DNA of 64,000 bases from Micrococcaceae bacterium Sec5.7 (GTDB lineage Bacteria; Actinomycetota; Actinomycetes; Actinomycetales; Micrococcaceae): NCBI GenBank assembly GCA_039636785.1, contig CP144169.1, positions 930,001-994,000 of the forward strand. The letters run 5' to 3'. This document shows, in pieces, positions 8,565 through 18,069 of this stretch. Below the pieces are notes generated by a model. It was given only the letters and a program-made list of their open reading frames with translations. It did no database searches and had not been told where the DNA came from. The translations under genes were made by a program, and so were the position numbers. How positions within the stretch are numbered: position 1 is the first letter of the stretch; each line of letters opens with the position of its first letter.

Positions 8565-10157
8565 GTGACCACTGATCTGGTGGCTCCCGAGATTTCCGGG
8601 AGCACGACGACGGCGGGCCGGGGCAAGCGCCCCCGCCCGCCTTTCGGCTTTTCTGCAATAGCGATTGTGGCGGTGCTGATCGCACTGTTTTCGCTGCTCC
8701 CGCTCGGCTACGTCGTCTTCATGACGGGCGCCACCGGCTGGGACACCGCGGTTGCGCTGATCTTCCGGGCGCGGGTGGGCGAGCTGCTGCTGAACACCGT
8801 CCTTCTGATTGCGATCACCGTGCCGCTCTGCCTCATCCTGGGCGTCGGTGGCGCGTGGCTCGTGGAGCGGACCAAGCTCCGCGGGCGCAAATTCTGGGCG
8901 GTCCTGCTGGCCGCACCGCTGGCCATTCCGGCTTTCGTGAACAGCTACGCGTGGGTTTCCGCGGTGCCCTCCCTGGAGGGCTTGTGGTCCGGCGTGCTGA
9001 TCGCTGCGCTCTCCTATTTTCCGCTGGTCTATATTCCCGCAGCGGCCACGCTGAGCCGGCTGGATCCGGCCATTGAACAGTCCGCGGCATCCCTGGGCCT
9101 GGGTGCCTGGCGCGTCTTTTTCCGGGTTGTCCTGCCGCAGCTCCGCATCGCAATGACCGGCGGCGCCCTGCTGGTGTCGCTCCACCTGCTGGCCGAATAC
9201 GGCGCCTTCGCGATGATCCGGTTTGATACGTTCACCACGGCCATCATGGTGCAGTACCGATCCACGTTCAACGGCACCGCCGGGAACATGCTGGCCAGTG
9301 TTCTCGTGTTCTTCTGTCTGATCCTGCTGCTGGTGGAAGTCCGCGGCCGTGGTTCCGCGCGTTATGCCCGCGTTGGCTCCGGCGCCCAGGCCAGGGCCCT
9401 GCGGCTGCCCCTGCATGCGTACCAGCTTCCGGCGCAGCTGTCCCTGCTGGCACTCATTGCCCTGGCCTTCGGGCTCCCCCTGGTCTTCGTGCTCCGCTGG
9501 ACCGTTGCCGGCGGCGCTGGCATCTGGGCGGCGGACGAGTTCCTGCCGGCGCTCCTGCAGACCCTCGTCTACGGCCTGGCCGGCGCCGTGGTAACCACCG
9601 CCGTCGCCTTCCCCATGGCATACCTGGCCGTCCGGCACCCCAGCTGGTTCAGTAAGGCGCTGGAACTGTCCAACTATGTGACCAGCTCCATGCCGGGGAT
9701 CGTGGTGGGCCTGGCGTTTGTCACGGTCAGCATCCGGCTTGTCCCGGGTGTATACCAGAGCGCAGGTGTCCTGATTGCCGCGTACGTGCTGCTGTTCCTG
9801 CCAAGGGCACTGGTGAACATCCGCTCCGGGCTGTCGCAGGCGCCCAAGGAACTGGATGAGGCCGCGCAGGCCCTGGGCAAGCCTCCTCTGCAGTCCTTCA
9901 TCCGGGTGACGCTCCGGCTGACGGCTCCGGCTGCCGCGGGTGGTGCGGCGCTCGTGTTCCTGGCCATCGTCAACGAGCTCACGGCAACACTGCTGCTCTC
10001 GCCCAACGGCACCCGCACCCTGGCCACCGAGTTCTGGAGCAAGAGCAGCGAGATCGACTACGCCGGCGCCGCGCCCTATGCGCTGCTGATGATCCTGCTC
10101 TCCGCACCCATGACCTATCTCCTCTTCCAGCAGTCCAAGAAAGTAGCCGGACAGTGA
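8565..10157 (+). CDS. Iron ABC transporter permease (FbpB-like, two fused TM halves)
   Basis: A 530-residue membrane protein with two homologous permease halves of about six segments each. The EAA-type loops for contacting the ATPase are visible as EQSAASLGLGAWRVFFRVVLPQLR (about 166-190) and KELDEAAQALGKPPLQSFIRVTLRL in the second half. Duplicated permeases are usual for ferric-iron importers. The start is GTG 8565, only 4 nt after the binding-protein stop codon, so expression is coupled. Confidence 0.88.
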   Translation: MTTDLVAPEISGSTTTAGRGKRPRPPFGFSAIAIVAVLIALFSLLPLGYVVFMTGATGWDTAVALIFRARVGELLLNTVLLIAITVPLCLILGVGGAWLVERTKLRGRKFWAVLLAAPLAIPAFVNSYAWVSAVPSLEGLWSGVLIAALSYFPLVYIPAAATLSRLDPAIEQSAASLGLGAWRVFFRVVLPQLRIAMTGGALLVSLHLLAEYGAFAMIRFDTFTTAIMVQYRSTFNGTAGNMLASVLVFFCLILLLVEVRGRGSARYARVGSGAQARALRLPLHAYQLPAQLSLLALIALAFGLPLVFVLRWTVAGGAGIWAADEFLPALLQTLVYGLAGAVVTTAVAFPMAYLAVRHPSWFSKALELSNYVTSSMPGIVVGLAFVTVSIRLVPGVYQSAGVLIAAYVLLFLPRALVNIRSGLSQAPKELDEAAQALGKPPLQSFIRVTLRLTAPAAAGGAALVFLAIVNELTATLLLSPNGTRTLATEFWSKSSEIDYAGAAPYALLMILLSAPMTYLLFQQSKKVAGQ

Positions 10158-11317
10158 CCGAACAATCCCCCTCCAGGCTTCCGGAACCACGGATTGCGGC
10201 GTCGGTGGCACCCAGCACCAACAGCCATCTGGAGATCAACGCGGTCACCAAGAATTTCGGCCCGCAGTCCGTCCTCAAAGGCGTCAACCTGTCCGTGGCC
10301 AAGGGCGGCACAACCGCCATTGTGGGTCCGTCCGGCTCGGGCAAGACGACCCTCCTTCGGCTGATCGCCGGTTTCGAACACCCCGCCACCGGCAGCATTT
10401 CGCTGAACGGTTCCAAGGTAGCGGGCGACGGCGTATGGCTGCCTGCGCACAAACGTCACGTCGGGTATGTGGCCCAGGACGGCGCCCTGTTCCCCCACCT
10501 GACCGTGGGCCAGAATATTGCCTTCGGCCTCAATGCGTCCAGGCTTTCCGGCGGGCGGCGCGCCGTGGCTGCACGCGTCGGCGAACTGCTGGCGATGGTC
10601 TCGCTGGATCCTTCCATGGCCAAGCGACGGCCGCATCAGCTTTCCGGCGGACAGCAGCAGCGGGTGGCACTGGCCCGTGCACTGGCGCGCGAGCCCGAGC
10701 TGATGCTTCTGGATGAACCGTTTTCCGCGCTCGACGCCGGCCTCCGGGTCGCCACGCGGCGGGCGGTGGCCAAGGTCCTCAATGACGCCGGCGTCACCAC
10801 TATCCTGGTGACCCATGACCAGGCCGAGGCCCTGTCCTTCGCGGACCAGGTTGCCGTGATGCGCGGCGGCAAGCTGGCCCAGATCGGCAACCCGTTTGTG
10901 GTGTATACACGCCCCGTGGACCGCGCCACGGCTGAGTTCCTGGGCGACGCCGTCATTCTTGATGCCTGGATGGAAGGCTCCCTGGCCACGTGTTCGCTGG
11001 GCGGCATTCCCGTACGCCGGCCGCCGGCACAGGGCCGAGTTCAGCTGATGCTCCGGCCGGAACAGATCCGCATTACCGAAGACGGCCCCATCCGCGGAGT
11101 GGTGGTGGAGACCGACTACTTCGGCCCGGAAACCACTGTCCGGCTGAAGTTGGCCGTGCCACCCGAACTAGCCGCCGGCGCTGTGGCTGATCACCGCTAC
11201 CCCGGCGGCGGCGAAGTGATCACCATCCGGCACTGGAACGCGTCCATCGCCCGCACGGGTACGGAGCTGTGCCTGCGCGTTGTGGGCGAGGCAGTGGCTT
11301 TCCCGATGGACGACTGA
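10154..11317 (+). CDS. Iron ABC transporter ATP-binding protein (FbpC-like)
   Basis: A 387-residue ATPase that would energise the iron permease. It carries Walker A GPSGSGKTT, the signature LSGGQQQRVALARAL, Walker B LMLLDEPFSALDA and the switch His in VTHDQ. The C-terminal 120 residues form a TOBE-like domain (QLMLRPEQIRITEDG). The GTG start overlaps the permease stop codon by 4 nt. Together with the two preceding genes it forms a complete importer regulated by iron. Confidence 0.9.
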   Translation: MTEQSPSRLPEPRIAASVAPSTNSHLEINAVTKNFGPQSVLKGVNLSVAKGGTTAIVGPSGSGKTTLLRLIAGFEHPATGSISLNGSKVAGDGVWLPAHKRHVGYVAQDGALFPHLTVGQNIAFGLNASRLSGGRRAVAARVGELLAMVSLDPSMAKRRPHQLSGGQQQRVALARALAREPELMLLDEPFSALDAGLRVATRRAVAKVLNDAGVTTILVTHDQAEALSFADQVAVMRGGKLAQIGNPFVVYTRPVDRATAEFLGDAVILDAWMEGSLATCSLGGIPVRRPPAQGRVQLMLRPEQIRITEDGPIRGVVVETDYFGPETTVRLKLAVPPELAAGAVADHRYPGGGEVITIRHWNASIARTGTELCLRVVGEAVAFPMDD

Positions 11318-11621
11318 CCCTTCCGCACCTCCGCCGGAGCGGGGCCATCCCATAGCGTCCAGTTCTAGATCGCCGACGGCCCGTACTACGCCCTCCAGCG
11401 CGTCCGCTTGGCGGGTGATGCAGGCACGTGCGGAGGCGATACGGGGTTCGATCTGATGGCGGAGCTGGCGCGGGAACCCGTTCTGTCAATCTTGCACGCT
11501 TGCGGGTGGTGTCGTGCCGTAGACGCCCGGGCTGACGTGTAGGCATGCTTGTCGAGTGCCAGCGCCTGCTCGTTGATCTTATCCAGGTCGTATTCAGTGA
11601 ATTGTGAAGTCTCGACGAGAT
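11318..11621 (-). other. Degenerate accessory DNA beside the efflux-pump relic
   Basis: No intact gene is seen. The minus strand holds protein-like fragments in different frames: FIDLVETSQFTEYDLDKINE in one, LRHQIEPRIASARACITRQA in another. They look like pieces of one lost helical protein interrupted by frameshifts, but I do not recognise the family. The pump homology stops abruptly near 11650, so this piece was probably brought alongside by a rearrangement. Confidence 0.4.
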
Positions 11622-12635
11622 CTATGAACTCCTGGTTCTCGCCGCTGGTTGCCGTTCGTCGATGCTTCGGGTGACTTCCAAGGTGTTCGTGTCCGGAAAC
11701 TTCCCGATGACCAGCAGCAGTCCTGGGTCGTCACCGATGACGGCGTCACCGATCAGTGGTTGATGATCCGACAGCACCTGAGCCACGTCACCGAGCGCCA
11801 CGGGGCGGCCGCCGGCATTCAGGCTCAGCTGGGCCAGATCTTTAGGCGTAGTGATTAGCAGCTCGCGCTGGACCCCGAGTCGCTGGTTTCCCGTCTCGAT
11901 GAAGCCGCCCGTTCCCGGCGTCGAAGCCTCCAGATAACTCAGCGGTGAGACCCAAACGGCGTTGCCCGTGGTCCTGATGACCTCGTCCAAGGTAAGGCCG
12001 TTCGCCTTCAGCTGATCCGGATCAACCCACCACCTGCAACTGCTGCTCACGCTGACCCCAGATGGCTACGTTCGCCACTCCGGGCACAGCCAGGAGGCTT
12101 GGCTTCATGGTCCAGCGTGCCAGGACTGACATGGCTGAGACGTCCTTCGAGGTGAGCCGGACCATCATCACCCGGCTGGTTGAGGACAGCGGCCGCATGA
12201 GTACGGGCGGAGCCGAACATTCGGCAGCGGACGCGCCTGCGTCAGCCGTTCGGCAACCAGCTGCGGCGCCCGCAAAATATCCGTTCCAGGCCTGAAGACC
12301 AGTTGAATCGAGGACAAACCTGGGATGGACTTGGACCGGATCGCATCCAGCCAGGCCACGCCGTTGAGCAGGTCAGCCTCCATCGGGGAGGTAATCAATT
12401 GTTCGACCTCAGCGGCCGAAAGGCCCAGCGCCTCGGTTTGAATTTCAACCTGCGGGGGCGCGAACTCGGGGAAGCGTCCACCGGCATGCTCGGCAGTGAG
12501 GCGACGCCCACACCGAGGACCCCCACCGCCACCGCCAAAACGAGCAGCCGGAACTGCAGACCCCACCGGAGCATTGCGCCCATAATGAGTGGTACCGCGC
12601 CAACCTGGCAGATGTGCCCCGGATAAGGCCGCCAC
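11622..12635 (-). pseudogene. CusA/CzcA-type RND heavy-metal efflux pump, N-terminal fragment
   Basis: Two reading frames (12635-12168, then 12050-11622) together encode consecutive parts of a heavy-metal RND pump: [58 protein letters not shown], then [40 protein letters not shown] and LLVIGKFPDTNTLEVT. The intervening stretch still encodes a joining piece ([29 protein letters not shown]), so the frames are broken by small indels. Intact pumps exceed 1000 residues; only about 350 remain, and the N-terminal membrane segment is also damaged. The gene is dead and marks a former metal-resistance island. Confidence 0.8.
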
Positions 12636-12971
12636 GCTGGGCTGGATGTCTCTCCACGGAGTTTCCCTCTCCGGTGCAGTCGCGCCCTTGCGCTACTGCA
12701 ACCACCATAAATGGTGAGACCTCGGCCGGTTGAAGCCGGCGGCGAGGAACTGGCGCCGGCTAAGAGGAAGATTGACCCTGATTTTCCCGCCCTCTCGTGT
12801 AGCGCTCTGTTCTTCCGAAGATCCGGGACGTATCCTGATCTGGCCGTGTGAATACCTGGATCCGAACCAGCATCCGGATCCCACCCGTATGGCCCCGGCG
12901 CAAGGCCTGGATGCCGGACCGCTCGCGTCATGGTGCGATGCACCGGCAGGAGCATTTTCCAAGGGGAAGCG

Positions 12972-15125
12972 ATGACTGGTTGGAACGCCGATACATCCGC
13001 CGGATCAATAGGGGCCGGCGCGGTAACCCTCGTGGAGGGCGCGTCCTTTTGCATTTCTGCCGGCAACGGCGACATGCATGCCGGGCGGCCCCACGGAGCT
13101 TTCTTCAGTGACACCCGGATCCTCTCCAAATGGAACCTGACAGTCAACGGAGAGCCTGTCCAGCCCCTTGGCGCCACCACCCCGGAACCCTATCGCGCTG
13201 TGTTCGTAGGCCGCGCAGCAGGTTCGGACGGTGCCGCCGACAATCCTCTGGTCGTGGAGCGGGAACGCGTGATTGGCTCGGGGATCAGGGAACAGATCAC
13301 GGTGCGAAATTTCTCCCGGGAACCGGCCGAGTGCACTCTGGAACTGATCGTGGGCACGGATTTCGCGGACCTGTTCGAGGTCAAGGACGGCCGGTCTCCG
13401 CACCACCGGGACCAGTCGCTCCGGCAGGACGGCGGGAGCCTGATCCTGGACTGTCAGTGGAAAGGCAGCCAGCGAGGTCTCATTGTTCAGGCTCCGGGCG
13501 CGACGATCGACGGCGGATCCCTTTCGTACCGGGTTGTGCTCGAAGCACACGGCGCCTGGACCCGGGCGGTAGCCGTCATTCCCACTGTGAACGGGGTCGA
13601 AGCATCTGCCGCATTTTCTGCCGACCGGGCGACCCACGAATCATTGCCCGCGCTCCGATTCGGCAGTTGGGGCGCCAAGGCCCCGGTGGTGCAGCTCGAG
13701 AACGCTGCCATCGAGAAGGTCCTCAATCAAAGCCAGGGGGATCTGGGTTCGCTGCGGATCTTCAACCCGGACCATCCGGGCCGGGCCGTGCTGGCTGCTG
13801 GAGCACCCTGGTTCATGGCGTTGTTTGGCCGGGACTCTCTCCTGTCCTCGCTGATGGCACTGCCTGTGGACCCGTCCCTGGCGTTGGGGACTCTGCAGAC
13901 ACTTGCCGAGTTCCAAGGCAAAGAGGTGAACCCGCTCAGCGAGGAAGAACCTGGCCGGATACTGCACGAGGTCCGGCTCGGCGTCAGCGCAGGCTTGTCG
14001 CTTGGTGGCGGGAGCATCTACTACGGCACTGCGGACGCGACTCCGCTCTTCGTCTCGCTTTTGGGCGAGCTGAGCCGCTGGGGCCTGGCAGGCGAGGCAA
14101 TCGATGCCCTCCTTCCGCATGCTGACCGGGCTCTGGACTGGATCAGTAACTACGGGGACCGCGACGGCGACGGCTTTGTGGAATACGCGCGCGCAAACGA
14201 GCACGGGCTCATCAACCAGGGGTGGAAAGATTCCTGGGACGGCATCAACTTCGCCAACGGCGACCTCGCCGAAGCACCCATCGCGCTCTGTGAAGTGCAA
14301 GGCTACGTGTACAGCGCCTACATTGGCCGCGCGCTGATGGCGGTAGACGCCGGAGACGCCGGGCTTGCCAGAGACTGGGGCACGCGTGCGGCGGCGCTGA
14401 AGAAGGCGTTCAACGAACGTTTTTGGCTGCCGGATCTGGGTTACTTCGCCATTGCCCTGGATAAGGACAAGAAGCCTGTGGACGCTTGCGCCTCCAACAT
14501 GGGTCACTGCCTCTGGAGCGGAATCATCGACGACGATAAGGCAGCGGCGGTGGCGAAGCGGCTGATGTCACCCGAAATGTTTACCGGCTGGGGTGTGAGG
14601 ACGCTCGGATCGGACATGGGCGCCTACAATCCGGTCAGTTACCACAATGGTTCCGTCTGGCCCCATGACAACGCACTCATCGCCGGAGGGCTGATGCGGT
14701 ATGGCTTCGTCGAGGAGGCGCAGAAGATCGCCCTGGGGCTCTTTGAGGCTGCCGATTACTTCGGGGGCCGGCTGCCGGAACTGTTCTGCGGTTTTGACCG
14801 TGGCAGCTATCCCGAGCCGGTGTCCTACCCCACCTCCTGCTCCCCCCAGGCGTGGGCCGCCGCCACACCCATCTATCTGATCCGCATCCTGCTCAGATTC
14901 GACCCCTTCCTTCCCTACGACGGGCTGTGGCTGTCACCGGTATTTCCAGAGAGTTTCGGGCACTTCAGAGAAGAGAATATGCCGCTCGCCGGCTCCCGGC
15001 TCACGGTCGAGGTATCGGACAACACGACGTCGGTGACCGGCCTCCCCGACCGTGTCCGGTTGCACCGCGGGACCAGGCCGCCACTCGCGGAACTGCTTCA
15101 GCTGAGCGGGCTGCAGCGCAGCTAG
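12972..15125 (+). CDS. Amylo-alpha-1,6-glucosidase-like protein (glycogen debranching N-terminal domain)
   Basis: A 717-residue protein. The N-terminal 200 residues form a GDE_N_bis-type beta-sandwich (LVEGASFCISAGNGDMH, PHGAFFSDTRILSKW). The rest is an alpha/alpha toroid with the glucosidase-type motifs GAPWFMALFGRDSLLSSLMA, DRDGDGFVEYAR, NQGWKDSWDGI and NGSVWPHDNALIAGGLMRYG. Related proteins hydrolyse alpha-1,6 branches or related glucosidic links, and their true substrates are often unknown. The start is ATG 12972, with AGGGGAAG just upstream. It directly precedes a GT4 glycosyltransferase, a common trehalose/glycogen-type pairing. It borders the decayed island. Confidence 0.82.
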   Translation: MTGWNADTSAGSIGAGAVTLVEGASFCISAGNGDMHAGRPHGAFFSDTRILSKWNLTVNGEPVQPLGATTPEPYRAVFVGRAAGSDGAADNPLVVERERVIGSGIREQITVRNFSREPAECTLELIVGTDFADLFEVKDGRSPHHRDQSLRQDGGSLILDCQWKGSQRGLIVQAPGATIDGGSLSYRVVLEAHGAWTRAVAVIPTVNGVEASAAFSADRATHESLPALRFGSWGAKAPVVQLENAAIEKVLNQSQGDLGSLRIFNPDHPGRAVLAAGAPWFMALFGRDSLLSSLMALPVDPSLALGTLQTLAEFQGKEVNPLSEEEPGRILHEVRLGVSAGLSLGGGSIYYGTADATPLFVSLLGELSRWGLAGEAIDALLPHADRALDWISNYGDRDGDGFVEYARANEHGLINQGWKDSWDGINFANGDLAEAPIALCEVQGYVYSAYIGRALMAVDAGDAGLARDWGTRAAALKKAFNERFWLPDLGYFAIALDKDKKPVDACASNMGHCLWSGIIDDDKAAAVAKRLMSPEMFTGWGVRTLGSDMGAYNPVSYHNGSVWPHDNALIAGGLMRYGFVEEAQKIALGLFEAADYFGGRLPELFCGFDRGSYPEPVSYPTSCSPQAWAAATPIYLIRILLRFDPFLPYDGLWLSPVFPESFGHFREENMPLAGSRLTVEVSDNTTSVTGLPDRVRLHRGTRPPLAELLQLSGLQRS

Positions 15126-15296
15126 CGGGACTTTGCGGCGCGCGGTTTGGCCCGCCGCCTGGGCTGCTTCCAGGATGGTCTTGCGGCACGCGGCTTGATT
15201 GTCGTAGCCTTTGTGGCAGGTTGGGGGCCGGCCGGTGGAATCGTTTCTAGGGGTGGGCCATGGACAGGCAGCACAGCGTGCGCGTGCGCCACGACC

Positions 15297-16427
15297 ATGC
15301 CTTCGGCCGAGAAGACTGACGTGCGCATCGGCCTCATTGCGCCGCCGTGGTTCCGGGTTCCCCCGCGCTCGTATGGCGGCACGGAATCCGTCATCGACAC
15401 ACTGGCACGCGGCCTGGCCGATGCCGGACACGAAGTCCTGCTTGCGGCGTCCGGCGACAGCACCTGCCCGGTCCCACGCGTACCCGGTCTGCCGTGCGCC
15501 GATACAACGACTCTCGGCTCCGGCCGCGAAGAAATCCGTCACGTTGTCCGGTCCTACAGGGCCATGACCGACGTCGACGTCCTCCACGACCACACGCTCG
15601 CCGGGCCCCTCTACCGGCACCGGCCGCCGGGCGTCCCTCTGGTCACGACCAACCACGGACCGTTTATGCCCGATCTGAATGACCTCTACCGGGCCATGAG
15701 CGCAGATGCCGCCGTCGTCGCAATATCCCACCATCAAGCATCCACCGCCAGGAATTTCACGGTCGCCCGCGTCATCCACCACGGTATTGACGTCGGTTCA
15801 GTGCCTACAGGATCCGGGTCCGGACAGTATGCCTGTTTCCTCGGCCGCATGCATCCTTCCAAGGGCCTGCGCGAAGCAATCATGATCGCCCGCCGTGCGC
15901 AAATGCCCCTGCTGATCGCCGCGAAGATGCACGATAAAGCCGAACACGAATACTTCGCGACCGTCATCAAGCCGCTGCTGGGACCCGATGCCGAATACCT
16001 GGGCGAGCTTGACGCCGAAGCCAAATACCGCCTTCTCGGCGACGCGGTGGCATTGCTCAGTCCCCTGCAATGGCCGGAACCCTTCGGCTTGGCAGCGATC
16101 GAGGCCCTGGCAACCGGCACGCCCGTGGTCTCAACCCCCCGGGGCGCCGCGCCCGAAATCGTGACGGATGGGCTGACCGGGTTCCTGCGGACCGATGAAC
16201 GGGATCTCGCCTCCGCACTGCAAAACGCCGCATCCCTGGACCGCCGTGATTGCCGCAGAAGCGTCGAGGAGAGATTCAGCGCCCTGATCATGGTCCAGCT
16301 CCACCTTCAACTCTATTCCGAGCTGACGGGGATCCCGCTTACGAACCAGCCCGCCGTCACCGCACCCCGCGGGGACACGCAGTCCGCGCGGCCCCCTGCC
16401 CTGGTTACTCACCTCGGGGGAGCGTAA
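15297..16427 (+). CDS. Glycosyltransferase family 4 protein
   Basis: A 376-residue GT-B-fold enzyme. It begins at ATG 15297 (MPSAEKTDVRIGLIAPPWF); the open frame continues upstream but has no conserved sequence. Blocks include the N-terminal GGTESVIDTLARGLADAGHEV acceptor-binding loop, FLGRMHPSKGLREAI opening the donor domain, and the PEPFGLAAIEALATGTPVV E-x7-E motif that binds the nucleotide-sugar ribose and phosphate. The donor and acceptor are unknown. A disordered C-terminal tail of about 25 residues follows the last helix. Confidence 0.85.
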   Translation: MPSAEKTDVRIGLIAPPWFRVPPRSYGGTESVIDTLARGLADAGHEVLLAASGDSTCPVPRVPGLPCADTTTLGSGREEIRHVVRSYRAMTDVDVLHDHTLAGPLYRHRPPGVPLVTTNHGPFMPDLNDLYRAMSADAAVVAISHHQASTARNFTVARVIHHGIDVGSVPTGSGSGQYACFLGRMHPSKGLREAIMIARRAQMPLLIAAKMHDKAEHEYFATVIKPLLGPDAEYLGELDAEAKYRLLGDAVALLSPLQWPEPFGLAAIEALATGTPVVSTPRGAAPEIVTDGLTGFLRTDERDLASALQNAASLDRRDCRRSVEERFSALIMVQLHLQLYSELTGIPLTNQPAVTAPRGDTQSARPPALVTHLGGA

Positions 16428-16434
16428 GCAAGTT

Positions 16435-17811
16435 TCACTGCGGCTTCACTGGCACCGCTGACTGCGACATCCTCAAACCGTCGACCAGGATCACGATTCC
16501 CGTAACGGCAACGGCCAGGCCGATCGAGGCCACCACGTCCGTCAGCCAGTGGTAGCCGAGGTACAGCCGGCTAAAGGCAACCAGTACTGTTCCGGCAACC
16601 GCCGCAGCGCACGCGATCCAGCCCACCGCCGCCGTCGTACGTCTGTTTCGGCGGGAAATCAGCAAGGAGACCAACACGAGGAAAAAGACCCCCGCGCCGA
16701 ATGTGTGTCCCGAGGGAAAGGACAGGGCATCATCGGGCCCCAGCAGGAAGTCACTGGCCGGCGGCCGCGCACGCCCGATCTCGTTTTTGATAACGGCGGA
16801 CAGCACCACGGTGACAGCCATGGCGCCGAGCAGCAACGCGGGACGCCAGATTTCCCGCTTCCAAACGGCCCAGCCGAGCGCCGCCAGGAATCCGATGACC
16901 GTCATCCACATCGGGGACGTCACGGTGGTGACCGTCGTCAGCAGCGCAGTGGCCCAGGGAGTTCGGGAGTCAACCAGCGCGCTGTGGACCGGGCCATCGA
17001 GCCGGGCCAGTCCCGAATCCGACTGCACCGCCGCAAGCATCAGCCAGAAAAGTGCATCGCCCGCCACGAGGAGGACCACAGCAGCAATGAAACGTCTCCC
17101 TTGCGATCTCAGGCTGGGGGTCCCGGCAGGGTTACTCGTGGGGCTGTTTGTGGAGATGGCAGGGCGCATTGCCCCATTCTGCCGCGTGGAACTGCGAGTA
17201 TGCGGGGCGTTTACTGGGTGCCGGCTGGGCGCCTCTTCTGTGGGTATGGAGCCTCCGCGGGCCAGCATGTCAACAAAACCGGTGATCTTCCGTGACCGGG
17301 TGGAGGCCTGCTTGACCGAGTTGGTGCGGTAGATCAGGGCGTAGCGGTTCACGGACGTCAGGACATCGAACATGGCCTGCGCCTCGGGAACGGCGGCAAT
17401 GGCGGCTGCGAGGTCCTCCGGAACATCCGCCGTCGCCTGCCCTGCATAGGCGGCTTCCCAGCGTCCGTCCGCTTTGGCATTCTCGACGGCGGCGCGGCCG
17501 GCAGCGGTCATCCTGCCTTCGGATTCGAGCCGGGCAATGTGGCCCACGTTGCGCTCGGACCAAGGACTCTTGGGGCCACGGCGGGTCATCCGCTGGAAGT
17601 AGCTGCCGTCGTCGCGCCCTTTCACCTGTCCGTCGATCCAGCCAAAACAGAGGGCCTCGTCCAGGGCAGCGTCGTAGTCCAGTTCCGTGATGCTGCCGCC
17701 TTTTTTGTGCAGTACCAGCCACACGCCGGGGCTCTGCGCGGAGTTCAGCTCCAGCCACGCGCGCCACTCGGCGGGAGCGGGCACCAGCAGTTCCTCGAGA
17801 TCAACAGCCAT
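16435..17811 (-). CDS. YdeI/OmpD-associated domain fused to a PAP2-family phosphatase
   Basis: One continuous 458-residue frame joins two proteins usually found apart. Residues 1-185 are a YdeI-type protein (WLELNSAQSPGVWLVLHKKG, DEALCFGWIDGQVKG, FQRMTRRGPKSPWSERN). Residues 215-458 are a PAP2 membrane phosphatase with about six TM segments and all three catalytic motifs: KNEIGRARPP, FPSGH and SRLYLGYHWLTD. PAP2 enzymes remove phosphate from lipid pyrophosphates on the outer face. The linker (186-214) is rich in Ser, Pro, Arg and Asn and reads like former spacer DNA. An internal ATG at 17169 could start the phosphatase alone, but its ribosome site is weak. Confidence 0.75.
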   Translation of the reverse strand: MAVDLEELLVPAPAEWRAWLELNSAQSPGVWLVLHKKGGSITELDYDAALDEALCFGWIDGQVKGRDDGSYFQRMTRRGPKSPWSERNVGHIARLESEGRMTAAGRAAVENAKADGRWEAAYAGQATADVPEDLAAAIAAVPEAQAMFDVLTSVNRYALIYRTNSVKQASTRSRKITGFVDMLARGGSIPTEEAPSRHPVNAPHTRSSTRQNGAMRPAISTNSPTSNPAGTPSLRSQGRRFIAAVVLLVAGDALFWLMLAAVQSDSGLARLDGPVHSALVDSRTPWATALLTTVTTVTSPMWMTVIGFLAALGWAVWKREIWRPALLLGAMAVTVVLSAVIKNEIGRARPPASDFLLGPDDALSFPSGHTFGAGVFFLVLVSLLISRRNRRTTAAVGWIACAAAVAGTVLVAFSRLYLGYHWLTDVVASIGLAVAVTGIVILVDGLRMSQSAVPVKPQ

Positions 17812-17835
17812 GGCCGAAGCCTACCGGGTCTGCCT

Positions 17836-17864
17836 TTGACCGTCACCTGCTAGATTGCTAGCAT
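17836..17864 (+). promoter_or_regulatory. Promoter with overlapping operator for the RHH gene
   Basis: TTGACC (17836-17841) and TAGCAT (17859-17864) are spaced 17 nt, a near-ideal sigma-70-type pair. TGCTAG-ATTG-CTAGCA (17848-17863) is a perfect inverted repeat that covers the -10 box. Predicted transcription starts at about 17871, right at the ATG, so the mRNA is probably leaderless. An operator overlapping the -10 fits autorepression by the RHH product. Confidence 0.6.
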
Positions 17865-17871
17865 CATAGCC

Positions 17872-18069
17872 ATGATCCAGGGTAGTAAGGCTCAGGAGAG
17901 CAAGTCCCAATTCAATGTGTACCTGCCTCCCGGCCTGGTCCGCGACATCAAACACCGGGCCGTCGATGAAGGCATCAGCCTGTCCGCCCTGGTGGAAAAG
18001 GCCCTCGGCGGATACCTCGCCGGCACCGAAACCGCGAATCCCGCCACCCATGACCCCGAGGAGAAGTAA
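17872..18069 (+). CDS. Ribbon-helix-helix (CopG-like) small DNA-binding protein
   Basis: The 65-residue protein has the RHH pattern: a short beta strand ([11 protein letters not shown]), helix 1 ([12 protein letters not shown]) and helix 2 ([16 protein letters not shown]). Such proteins bind as dimers to inverted repeats and are often antitoxins or autorepressors. Its stop codon overlaps the start codon of the VOC gene by one base (TAATG), so the two are co-translated. No classic toxin follows, so whether the VOC protein is a partner or just a regulated gene is open. Confidence 0.75.
   Translation: MIQGSKAQESKSQFNVYLPPGLVRDIKHRAVDEGISLSALVEKALGGYLAGTETANPATHDPEEK

Noticed and set aside
8526..10211. 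Minus-strand 561-residue frame opposite the iron permease
   Set aside because: Composition is Gln/Arg/Gly-rich with no hydrophobic or domain pattern; the plus strand is a clear permease in a three-gene operon.
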